Shown piece after piece: positions 8,901-15,238 of a stretch of 21,512 bases of DNA (position 1 is its first letter; each line of letters starts with the position of its first letter). The translations under genes were made by a program, and so were the position numbers. The DNA lies in IMG/VR virus record IMGVR_UViG_3300027659_000244, positions 1 through 21,512 of that record; one strand, 5' to 3'. Below the pieces are notes generated by a model. That model was not told the origin of the DNA and did not search any database. It saw only the letters and a program-made list of their open reading frames with translations. The DNA is from a virus.

Positions 8901-10464
8901 AGTTATCAACAACGATAGTGTCCAGTCTGTTCTGCGTGAGTATCGCGGCACACCGGCCCAGAAGACCGATGGTATGTTGGCTGGAATTGGTCGCTCTGTT
9001 AGCGCGGCTACGATCGGACCTATTTCAAAGGTAGGTGACATTGGAACCTCCTTGATTAAGGGCTTGGTTTATATGCCCGCTGGCGAATACACGTCGGGCT
9101 TAGTTGACTTCACTAATCGGCTTGGAGATTGGGCGGCATTGAAAGAACGCTCTTATGCGTCGGGTCTGAACAAAAGAGATGCTGCGCAGAATATGCGTCA
9201 AGTTCTAGGAATCGCTGATGATTCTGTAGGCTTTATGGATAAGGTTGCGCGTGTGATCTCAAAGGGCACCGGGCTTAATCAGTTGGAGTCTGTAGCGCGT
9301 ACGGTTGCACAGGCTTGGGGCGAGACTGTTGTGAAATACAACAAGACTCTTGCGCTTGGCGGTGATAAGAGTGCGCTACAGATGCTTGACACGCTGAGTC
9401 CTGACTGGCGTACGCGTTCGGATGCTGATCTCGCTGCACAAGTTGGGCGTTTGTTGCAGGGTTCTTATGACATGAGACAACTTCCCGCCTCTGTTCTTGA
9501 GGGCGCAGCGGCTCCTTATCTGACATGGAGTAAGTGGAGCATTGGACAGTATGATTCGTTTGTGAAGTATGCTATACAGCCTGCAATGCAAGGCAACGTC
9601 AAGCCTTTGATTGGGCAGATGCTGATAGGTGTGCTTGGTGGCGGCGCTGTTGGGGCTGTGCAGGAATGGTTGAACAACCGTGAAGGTAAAGACATATCAT
9701 GGAAAGAACTTGAAAGCTGGATGCAGCAGAATCAAGGACAGCTTGGGGCTGATGGCGGGCAGCTTCTTGCGCAGAAACTCCTGACGATGGCGCAAAAGCT
9801 AGGCACGTTTGGATTCGCAGGAGACATTGTAAAGATGTCGCTTGATGCAGCGTCTGGTGGTAGTGCGCAGGGCGTGGCAACAATGCCTGCGCTGGATGCG
9901 ATCTATGACGTAAGCAAGCGGGCTGCGGCTGCGGCTAAAGCATTGGATGATGGTGAAGACTTCGGCTTGGTCATGCAAGCTTTGCTTAAAGATTCAGTGA
10001 TTGGTCATATGCAGGTTGCTCGCGTGGCGCGGAATTGGTTGGATGAAGATGAGAACATGCGCTATGATGATCGCCGTCGTCGTCGGTTGTATGACGAGTT
10101 GATTGGTGCGCCGAGTAAGGGTGGTGCGTTTGCTGTGAACTACAGCAATTTGGCTGAGAGAGATTTTGAACGGGGTGAGATTACGGAGAAGACCGGCGAA
10201 GAGGCATTTGAGTTAGTGTCGCGTGCAAGAACAGAAGCAACGTCACCAGAAGATTATGCGAGCCGGATTAGAAAGTTGAAGACTAGTCAGAATGCTATCA
10301 TGCCTTCGCTGGAAAGACAGCCTATGAAAGCCGCAAGATACCTAGACTTTGTCGAAGGCGCGGAGCCAGGAAAAGGAAGTGAGACGCTGAAGCGATACTA
10401 TACAAGACAGAATGAAGACAAGTATCGCAAGAGTTTGATAGAAGGAATGTCTGGGATACGATAA
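5911..10464 (+). CDS. Giant internal virion protein (gp16-like position) with zincin metallopeptidase motif
   Basis: A 1517-residue protein, by far the largest here and last in the virion operon, as the gp16 DNA-ejection protein is in T7-like phages. Residues about 46-97 are a Gly/Ala-rich hydrophobic stretch (TVIGGIGGGLLGG) and residues about 1230-1250 form another (MLIGVLGGGAVGAV); both could insert in membranes. HEIGH at residues 600-604 (bases 7708-7722), preceded by a hydrophobic-TAI stretch, is the HExxH signature of zinc peptidases. Glu652/653 in ALEEGLVQAF is a plausible third ligand, as in gluzincins. Between these modules are long Ala/Glu/Arg-rich helices (residues 400-530). The segment APYLTWSKWSIGQYDSF near residue 1200 resembles conserved regions of large polyvalent phage proteins. 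I see no lytic transglycosylase domain like that of T7 gp16. The likely role is ejection and first-step DNA entry, possibly cleaving itself or host proteins. Confidence 0.7.
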   Translation: MTQEQYKWLQDNGYDPTVYDVDDQGNIFDNPINQPQQKEVMSPLRAGLTSFAGNLLPSAAGLYAGAQTGALGGSMFGLPGTVIGGIGGGLLGGYGAGKLQEAALEEFAPSAIEEMSRAQTDQPVASYLGGFAPNALAMRPSFGGIKGLAAPAMGMSKQATRAAFAPAVANVGVNVAGSTAGQLLDMSQGGEFSVPRFAADVALGSLFADPTKLGRKFGLTPLKPDVAAPEQAMDLGAIRKDAAAVEGMTPSEVEMFKTRPEMEWWKQPEAARINDIEKIAKDIKQRMPKGMAAELAGLPEVYEVIQDPKKFPDFLANSLKTALDAAHERGVQNKFLSPEERADIARMDESKSALAVQKGTPEYRGEQMGALRERAGAFTPEGGSRVAPESWTPEVARPTRAAVTTEEILGRPSEAAKPVDEGVTLQEALKPTPEEVAKAEKIQADNARVEAEQNAAEIRKMQDLDAAQALNDEASARLQSLQSRQAELLKLAERAPSVVRKGVREQGAPDIAQAKQELADARAIADDLYSRLQRAGGEGLLNQADLDAATKLAAQRGLRIVPATPEQQAKGIRGAYVVNENGERVIYINPLAATADTAIHEIGHDVFKTSPNERMSRSLMDTAEGSEAYKREYEARLAEGKNEQQARDIALEEGLVQAFGEAYPNVKPGEIRQWFNALKSSVKSMVGMKLSPEDALAWMHYATTEAVPWKGVAAAKTGDVGDETRYQRSVLEKIQTPSEMDALIKQGGSFERVGSTIRDASNTRDYKQGEWSSKYSLAAKLQPEDQVRLFNHLAQEFDAGVRSNPAAELKPAYDQLRNEYLPAIVNDYNAQGFTVRDTAGQRARGTNPTYIPLHAIADEVKAILTTKQGSPEYTKLENDFKQWNTQLRQADGATLQEAQRYANDKFEEKLRITAKTPGIESGIPFSGARKPEGYPLPPTWRSDDLIGNLDNYTKRSATDFAYQKHVESSPEAMAALGAKTMVNNQPIPANILASVTPVINNDSVQSVLREYRGTPAQKTDGMLAGIGRSVSAATIGPISKVGDIGTSLIKGLVYMPAGEYTSGLVDFTNRLGDWAALKERSYASGLNKRDAAQNMRQVLGIADDSVGFMDKVARVISKGTGLNQLESVARTVAQAWGETVVKYNKTLALGGDKSALQMLDTLSPDWRTRSDADLAAQVGRLLQGSYDMRQLPASVLEGAAAPYLTWSKWSIGQYDSFVKYAIQPAMQGNVKPLIGQMLIGVLGGGAVGAVQEWLNNREGKDISWKELESWMQQNQGQLGADGGQLLAQKLLTMAQKLGTFGFAGDIVKMSLDAASGGSAQGVATMPALDAIYDVSKRAAAAAKALDDGEDFGLVMQALLKDSVIGHMQVARVARNWLDEDENMRYDDRRRRRLYDELIGAPSKGGAFAVNYSNLAERDFERGEITEKTGEEAFELVSRARTEATSPEDYASRIRKLKTSQNAIMPSLERQPMKAARYLDFVEGAEPGKGSETLKRYYTRQNEDKYRKSLIEGMSGIR

Positions 10465-10477
10465 ATTAAGACAACAA

Positions 10478-10510
10478 AAAACCCGCTCTGCTTATCACAG
10501 GGCGGGTTTT
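10478..10510. terminator. Bidirectional intrinsic terminator between converging operons
   Basis: AAAACCCGCTCTG (10478-10490) and CAGGGCGGGTTTT (10498-10510) form a 13-bp stem with one G-T wobble and a 7-base loop. Ts follow on the plus strand and As precede it, so Ts follow in the minus direction too. It sits 14 bases after the giant virion protein and 12 bases after the end of the last minus-strand gene, and so can end both transcripts. Confidence 0.92.
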
Positions 10511-10521
10511 CTTTTCGTTTG

Positions 10522-11034
10522 TTATTCGCTCTTCATTGGCGTAGACTGAACGCCATTGTAAGCCACTGTCTTCGGGCGGAAGATGCCCACTTGTTCGGTC
10601 TCTTCGACCCAGCTTGGGCCGCCGCGAATGTGGAATATGCAACTCGACATTCCATTCCACGATTTGGTGTTGCTCTTGGCCGAGGTGTACGCAGAGCCAA
10701 ACGTGGCGTTAAGATCATCGCTCGACATGGCTTTGACATTCAGCCAGTCGATGTCGCCTTGGTGCCACAGCTTGAAGCCCAGCTCCAGCGGGGCTACCAC
10801 CTCAGCAACTCCGGGGAAGTGCCACACCCACTCGTCATGGCTGCTATTGTCGCCACTCATTACGGCATAGCACTGGTAATTGCCAAGCGGCACAGAGCCA
10901 CTGCCCCAGTCGCAGCTTTCGCCGGGTTTGAGAACAGCCGAGCGAGTCGGATGGTCGTTGCATTTAGGCTGCTCAAAGAGCGCCACAAGGACGGGCACTT
11001 CGGTCTGATTCTCGATCTTAATCTTCGTTGACAT
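10522..11034 (-). CDS. Hypothetical beta-rich protein, last gene of the minus operon
   Basis: A 170-residue protein. It begins with alternating strand-like segments (MSTKIKIENQTEVPVLVAL, then LKPGESCDWGSG and VPLGNYQCYAVM), suggesting a beta-sandwich. It contains several Trp and three Cys residues, but no signal peptide or membrane segment. No family is recognised with confidence. It starts one base beyond the stop of the DUF6378-like gene, in an AATAATATG context with no Shine-Dalgarno sequence. The antisense strand is also open over the same span, but the minus frame has sensible protein composition and follows the operon direction. Its last-gene position suggests an accessory role. Confidence 0.65.
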   Translation of the reverse strand: MSTKIKIENQTEVPVLVALFEQPKCNDHPTRSAVLKPGESCDWGSGSVPLGNYQCYAVMSGDNSSHDEWVWHFPGVAEVVAPLELGFKLWHQGDIDWLNVKAMSSDDLNATFGSAYTSAKSNTKSWNGMSSCIFHIRGGPSWVEETEQVGIFRPKTVAYNGVQSTPMKSE

Positions 11035-11035
11035 A

Positions 11036-11350
11036 TTATTTAGTATCTAATTGTTTTATCACTATCCCACCGCCACAGGCTGCATAGCCCGCGAGATCAT
11101 GCCAGTTCTCAAGGTTGTCTATGTTGTTGATAAGACGCGAGACTTTGAATAAGCACATCATCGCGGCCACATCCTTCGAGTCGATAGGCCCGTTGAGATA
11201 TGAACTCCACAAAGCTGCGATCACTTTGAAGTTATCTTCTGCATCGCCATGCGTCACGTTGCGATCTCTACACACCAAGCCTTCTACGACCTTGAGAAAC
11301 TCTTGGCGGCGTTCTACGTTACTCCTTTCACTTTGCGACATATTGTTCAA
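11036..11350 (-). CDS. DUF6378-like conserved phage protein
   Basis: A 104-residue all-helical protein with the pattern LVCRDRNVTHGDAEDNF, then IAALW, then DVAAMMCLFKVSRL and DNLENWHDLAGYAACGGG. I know this arrangement from the DUF6378 family, common in phage replication/nucleotide regions. The D-x-x-x-M...K-x-x-R...D...D-x-x-G-Y layout recalls all-alpha NTP pyrophosphatases, so a nucleotide-pool role is possible but unproven. Two starts are possible: the ATG at 11350 (23-base overlap with the upstream ATPase gene) or the one encoding MSQSE at 11341 (14-base overlap). The coordinates use the longer. Confidence 0.75.
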   Translation of the reverse strand: MNNMSQSERSNVERRQEFLKVVEGLVCRDRNVTHGDAEDNFKVIAALWSSYLNGPIDSKDVAAMMCLFKVSRLINNIDNLENWHDLAGYAACGGGIVIKQLDTK

Positions 11351-12587
11351 CTCCTTCTATTCTAATTAGTTTGATACGATCCATCGTGACTAGATCATCT
11401 AGCACACGGCGGAGTTCGTCGGGTGTCTTCAGTGCCTGATAGAACCTGACAAAGATTGATTTCTTGGTTGTGCCTTGCGTTGTCTTGATGTAGCGCCAGA
11501 TATCTTCTGAGATCTTTGCGCTCTCATTGCGCCCCATTCCTACGAAGGGAATGTGCATATCCTTTTCAAGACGTGCAAGATGGGCTGTGGCTTCTTCGGT
11601 ATCTTCGCGTGTGATAATCATGTCCGTCGTGCGGGCAAAGTGTACGGCGAACAAGATCTTCTGATGATGGAGATTCTTGCGGCCATAATACTCATCGAGC
11701 ATCGGATGCTTGTTCGTGTGGACTGAGGAAGGATTAACTTCGAAGTGTTCGTGGATGTATTCTTTGGCCTCGTCGTTTAGAATGACAGGTCCATAGAGCT
11801 TGTTGAGTTCCCGAATGTAAGACTGCAGGCGAGCTTTCGCGGCCTTCTGTTCCTCCGAAAGCGGAGGAATGGAATATAGATGGAAACGCTTTTCGATCCC
11901 ATAGACGATAATCGTACGAGCCATAAAGCCGTCAGAGAGAATGTCTTGATTCTGTAGACTTTGAAACTTGCCGAGCGTCGTGTTGCCGAGCAGGCTGATA
12001 CACATATTTGTGCAGAAGTCTGTATCGCTGTGCTTAAGTTTTCGGACGTATTTCTTTCCACCGTTATAAGCTTCGAGAAGAAAGTCTGAAAGTTGTTCTG
12101 CATTTTTCTTAAAGATAGATGTTAGCTCGTCGAGGATGAAGACGAGAGAGCTGTGATGATAGGCTTTGCGTCTGTTCTGTTCATCAACATAACGATGGAG
12201 ATAGGCGACCTTTGAAGTCTCCATTGTGAATTGCTCGAAGGTTGTGCTGTTGGGCGCGATATAGATAAGAGGCTGTCGTGAGCCTCCGCGTGTGGACTCT
12301 GCATCCTCGCCGAGAAGATCGGCCGCGAGATCGTTCTCGGGCGACTTGATATCGGCGGGGATTTCGAGTAGGTCTTTCATCGGAGTCGTAATGAGCGACT
12401 TGCCCGCCGAAGCAGGTCCGATGAAAGCGATGTATTGATTGGGAAATACTGCGTGAAAGTCTAAGTCTCCAAACCAAACGCGCCTTTGAAGGGCGGCACC
12501 GATCATGAAATAGAATGCAGCGTCGACAAAAGGCTGCGGGCTTTGTACGTCCTTTGTGTACAAGCACCAGTCTTCATATAGGCTCAT
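11328..12587 (-). CDS. DUF3987-like P-loop ATPase, putative replicative helicase
   Basis: A 419-residue protein with Walker A GPASAGKS at residues 57-64, reached through FPNQYIAFIG, and Walker B LVFILDEL at residues 148-155. A run LLGNTTLGKFQSL (a sensor-like segment) is followed by GFMARTIIVYG. The N-terminal segment (VDAAFYFMIGAALQRRVWFG) and the spacing match the DUF3987 group of phage and plasmid replication ATPases. These often supply helicase or primase-helicase function. The last 60 residues look like a winged-helix or other small helical domain (IRRY-type helices, then LVTMDRIKLIRIEG). It lies downstream of the polymerase fragment, consistent with a replisome role. No primase catalytic motif is seen. 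Confidence 0.72.
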   Translation of the reverse strand: MSLYEDWCLYTKDVQSPQPFVDAAFYFMIGAALQRRVWFGDLDFHAVFPNQYIAFIGPASAGKSLITTPMKDLLEIPADIKSPENDLAADLLGEDAESTRGGSRQPLIYIAPNSTTFEQFTMETSKVAYLHRYVDEQNRRKAYHHSSLVFILDELTSIFKKNAEQLSDFLLEAYNGGKKYVRKLKHSDTDFCTNMCISLLGNTTLGKFQSLQNQDILSDGFMARTIIVYGIEKRFHLYSIPPLSEEQKAAKARLQSYIRELNKLYGPVILNDEAKEYIHEHFEVNPSSVHTNKHPMLDEYYGRKNLHHQKILFAVHFARTTDMIITREDTEEATAHLARLEKDMHIPFVGMGRNESAKISEDIWRYIKTTQGTTKKSIFVRFYQALKTPDELRRVLDDLVTMDRIKLIRIEGVEQYVAK

Positions 12588-12801
12588 GTAAGTAAGCGAG
12601 TCTCACAGAGTTCTTACGGATTTGTAGTGTGGTTATTACGTCGAAACCTTCTAGCTTTTCAAAGTTCGGATCGAACTCGCTGGGCAGGTGAGTCTCGTGT
12701 ACAATAACGACCGAGGGCGGCGGCAGGTTAGGCGGCCACTCTTTGATCTTCTCGCGGATCGCATTCACGATCTGAGTTATTCGGTCGTTCGTCTGGCGCA
12801 T
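12574..12801 (-). CDS. Small hypothetical protein between polymerase and ATPase genes
   Basis: 75 residues. An N-terminal helix (MRQTNDRITQIVNAIREKIKEW) is followed by Pro-rich and strand-like sequence (SVVIVHETHLP, then FDVITTLQIRKNSVRLAYL). It overlaps the ATPase start by 14 bases, suggesting coupled translation. No family is recognised. Its start lies 9 bases downstream (minus strand) of a conserved intergenic motif at 12811-12828. The coding evidence is its fit in the operon and its sensible composition. Confidence 0.6.
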   Translation of the reverse strand: MRQTNDRITQIVNAIREKIKEWPPNLPPPSVVIVHETHLPSEFDPNFEKLEGFDVITTLQIRKNSVRLAYLHEPI

Positions 12802-12810
12802 AAATCGGAG

Positions 12811-12828
12811 GGAGCTTTTATTGGGCCA
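12811..12828 (-). promoter_or_regulatory. Conserved intergenic motif, copy 1
   Basis: Plus-strand GGAGCTTTTATTGGGCCA, which is TGGCCCA-N3-AAAGCTCC when read in the direction of transcription. It lies in the 30-base gap after the polymerase C-fragment stop. The same 18-mer pattern and similar flanks occur at 17461-17478. Conservation in two unrelated gaps suggests a promoter or regulator site, but its role is unknown. Confidence 0.35.
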
Positions 12829-12831
12829 CTG

Positions 12832-13824
12832 TTAAGGTAAGTCTCTCATGCCTTGTGGATTAGAGGCAGAGAACTTACCCCAATTCTTTCCGGCTTGGGC
12901 TTCTGATTTCATGGTGAAGTTCATTCCATCTCGGCCGGTGAGAGATATTGCGAGGCATTCCTGCATGTGCTTCGCTGTTGTGCCGATATCATTATCGAGT
13001 ACCAACGCCAGAAAAGAGTCATGTTTATTGTTAATCGCCGGTAGCGTATTGCTTGGGCGTTCTCTGTTATACCGATTAATCGCGGCGTGAGTGATACAGC
13101 CCACGGTGGATTGAGGAATCCATGAGATGCCTTCCCTGATATAAGAGTCAGTAATAGTTCTCTCGAACCTACGCGGATAGTTAAATAGATTCCGGAGCTC
13201 ACGTTTAGCTCTAATGTTAAATTCAATTTCATCTTGCCATTCTATGATTTCGGGGAACAGTGATGCGAAGAATCCAAGAAAGACTTTGCATTCTTGGAGG
13301 CTGAGGGTAAGAGTGCCGTGACTTTGTTTGAGTGTCTGAAGCTGGAAGGTCCGCTCACGCATCCTATAAGAGGAAGCATGGCAGACCATCTTGCCGATCT
13401 TGTATTCCTTGTCTGAAGATTTGATTGCTTTGTCGAGAGGCTTCCAGTCTGGCTCTTGTCTTAGCTCGCTAGGCGATAGAGATTTCCAATAGCTTGGACT
13501 TTTGCCCGCGAGAGGCCATATGTTTTGCATACTCTCGCAGAAGATATGAAGAGCGATGAAGGTATGGGGCTTGATGCCCACGCTGAAGAGCTCTCTGTAT
13601 TTGCCGGGGCGTGTGAGATAGGCCACGATGAGAGCCTCTGCGCCGCTCTGGTCGCACTGGACGAAGCTCATGCCCGGCGGTGCGATATAGATATCGAGAG
13701 CTTCCTTGTCGGGGTTCTGTAGGTTAGCTCCGTAGTTGCCCAAAAATTGACCACTCGCGAGGCGAAAGCTTCCTGTGCCCGCCACTTTAAGAGAAGTCAG
13801 ACAGTGGATGTGTGGAGTGGGCAT
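12832..13824 (-). CDS. Family A DNA polymerase, C-terminal (palm/fingers) fragment
   Basis: A 330-residue protein holding the polymerase half of a Pol I-type enzyme. Its first residues match the segment just before motif A: TGSFRLAS resembles TGRLSS, and NLQNP is the usual NLQN-P. Motif A is FVQCDQSGAEALIVAYL with catalytic Asp58. Motif B is KMVCHASSY (Lys145 to Tyr153), with His where E. coli Pol I has Phe762 by my alignment. Motif C is KHDSF with His268-Asp269. The exonuclease and thumb are missing here and are encoded by the gene at 15239-16669. That gene ends exactly where this one begins in the usual polymerase order. Both fragments are needed for a full enzyme, so they presumably associate. 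The start ATG is two bases after the upstream stop. All catalytic residues are present, so it is likely functional rather than a pseudogene. Confidence 0.88.
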   Translation of the reverse strand: MPTPHIHCLTSLKVAGTGSFRLASGQFLGNYGANLQNPDKEALDIYIAPPGMSFVQCDQSGAEALIVAYLTRPGKYRELFSVGIKPHTFIALHIFCESMQNIWPLAGKSPSYWKSLSPSELRQEPDWKPLDKAIKSSDKEYKIGKMVCHASSYRMRERTFQLQTLKQSHGTLTLSLQECKVFLGFFASLFPEIIEWQDEIEFNIRAKRELRNLFNYPRRFERTITDSYIREGISWIPQSTVGCITHAAINRYNRERPSNTLPAINNKHDSFLALVLDNDIGTTAKHMQECLAISLTGRDGMNFTMKSEAQAGKNWGKFSASNPQGMRDLP

Positions 13825-13826
13825 AT

Positions 13827-14369
13827 CTATTCGCAGGAATAAATCTCTTTAGATACTTTAAGGCCCGTCGGCCAGTCAGTATTCTTATGAAAGCTATCGT
13901 CGAGGATCATGACTTTGTTCGTGGGCTGGACCGTGACGCGACCGTTGTCGAGTTCGATAAAGAGGAACTCTTTGTTCTGCTCTGGATCGTCACTGAAGCC
14001 ATCGTCGAAGGGCGCGGCTGTGAAGAGATAGTCGCCGTAGTATATAAGGCCGTCGCAATCTGCCATACAACGCTGACCGCGCAGATAAGTATACTGGATG
14101 GTCTCGAAATTCCAACCGTAGCAATCCCAGCGTTGAGATCGTTTAAGCGGCCATTCGCTGGGGAGTATATTAGAACCAAAGTATAGCGCGTGGAGCGGAA
14201 GATTACGATAGATTGCGCCGTTCTCCAGCAATACATGACAGCCCCATGCGCGGCCGGGCGTAGATGTTATCGCAAACCATATCGCAGGCATATAGCCTTG
14301 CGGATGTTTGTGCGTAAAGGCTGTGTCTACGTTTAGATAGAGATGCTTGGGTAGATTTTGTGTGAACAT
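13827..14369 (-). CDS. Conserved-looking phage protein between the polymerase halves
   Basis: About 180 residues, starting at the ATG encoding MFTQNLPKHLYLNV, 11 bases after the ligase stop in an AATAATATG context. An ATG at 14399 would add ten residues but overlaps the ligase. It is rich in aromatic residues and Cys: SQRWDCYGWNFETIQYTYL, then DCDGLIYYGDYLFTA, then DPEQNKEFLFIELDNGRV. It has the feel of a compact alpha/beta protein with no Walker, HNH, GIY-YIG or LAGLIDADG motif. It therefore does not look like a homing endonuclease that might have split the polymerase. Function unknown; its position suggests replication. Confidence 0.7.
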   Translation of the reverse strand: MFTQNLPKHLYLNVDTAFTHKHPQGYMPAIWFAITSTPGRAWGCHVLLENGAIYRNLPLHALYFGSNILPSEWPLKRSQRWDCYGWNFETIQYTYLRGQRCMADCDGLIYYGDYLFTAAPFDDGFSDDPEQNKEFLFIELDNGRVTVQPTNKVMILDDSFHKNTDWPTGLKVSKEIYSCE

Positions 14370-14380
14370 ATTATTGGAGG

Positions 14381-15226
14381 TTAAACGTCGTCGCGCCATC
14401 CGATGAACGACGCATTAAACGGGCGACCGTCGTCTGTGAGGTTGAGATACTTGATCGTTGCTTTCTTTTGGAAATGATAGTTAGGTGCAATATACTCTTC
14501 GCGTTCCTCGTCGGTAAAGCCCGTCCCGACCTCAAAGCTTACGCCCCTTGAAGTGATGAACTTAAGTGCGCCTAGCTTACCTTTGCACTTACCTTCCGTC
14601 GAGACGACGCGTCCAATACACTCGAACTCGTCGTCGAGAAATGCCTTGCGCTTCTGCAGGTTCATCGTCGGGCGTTCCTTCTCGCCCTGTGGCATATAAG
14701 ATCCGAACACGCTCTTCAGCATCTGGCCTTCATAGTTGAGGGCGAGATACTTTTCATAGGCCTTATCGAGATCAATGCGCGACTTGCAGATTTCCCAGTC
14801 TACGAGATACATTCCGGCCGATAAGTAATCGTCGCGGAGAATCTTGTCTAGCATAAGCATACGCGTCATGGCGTTGAACTTAGGCTCTACGATGTCGAAT
14901 GCGTTGAAGGTTATCTTTTGAGCCTTAGGGCCGGGATGTATGCGAGTGACTGCCACTGCGCTATTGATGGCCTGAAGGCTCATGCCGTGACAATACAACT
15001 CGCCGTCGATGATGTAGTCTGTCTTTGGCGGAATGATATAGGATAGCACGGAATCATTCCACCGCTTGCCGTCTCGCGAATAAAAGCCTTGGCCGGGAAG
15101 ATACATACATCTTAGGCCGTTAAGCTTTGGCATTGAGATCACGTGGCCAAACTTCGATGCGTCATACACAGCAGCGCGCATGAAGGAGGCTGCGATTGAT
15201 TCGTCTTTTATTTTAATGTCTTGCAT
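14381..15226 (-). CDS. ATP-dependent DNA ligase
   Basis: A 281-residue protein with the nucleotidyltransferase motifs in order. Motif I is MPKLNGLRC with nucleophile Lys34, which is adenylated by ATP. Motif III is IDGELY (Glu76). Motif IIIa is FNAFDIVEP (107-115). Motif IV is YEGQMLK (165-171). Motif V is in the NLQKRK region (189-194). An OB-fold follows (EFECIGRV... to the end). The ligase seals nicks during replication and recombination. It is short, with a minimal architecture like other phage ligases and no N-terminal DNA-binding domain. Asn replaces the usual Asp in KxDG, a variation seen in other phage ligases. The gene starts 12 bases after the polymerase N-fragment, with AGGAACAAA before ATG, one of the few leaders containing a Shine-Dalgarno-like AGGA. 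Confidence 0.88.
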   Translation of the reverse strand: MQDIKIKDESIAASFMRAAVYDASKFGHVISMPKLNGLRCMYLPGQGFYSRDGKRWNDSVLSYIIPPKTDYIIDGELYCHGMSLQAINSAVAVTRIHPGPKAQKITFNAFDIVEPKFNAMTRMLMLDKILRDDYLSAGMYLVDWEICKSRIDLDKAYEKYLALNYEGQMLKSVFGSYMPQGEKERPTMNLQKRKAFLDDEFECIGRVVSTEGKCKGKLGALKFITSRGVSFEVGTGFTDEEREEYIAPNYHFQKKATIKYLNLTDDGRPFNASFIGWRDDV

Positions 15227-15238
15227 TTTGTTCCTAAA

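Noticed and set aside
10519-11031. 170-codon plus-strand frame opposite the last minus gene
   Set aside because: It is antisense to a frame with sensible composition and intact operon direction. Its own product is rich in Arg, His and Ala, as expected of a shadow.
13827-15226. Intein or homing endonuclease as the cause of the split polymerase
   Set aside because: The two genes between the halves are a ligase and a protein with no homing endonuclease motif. The break has no Cys/Ser...HN splice residues.
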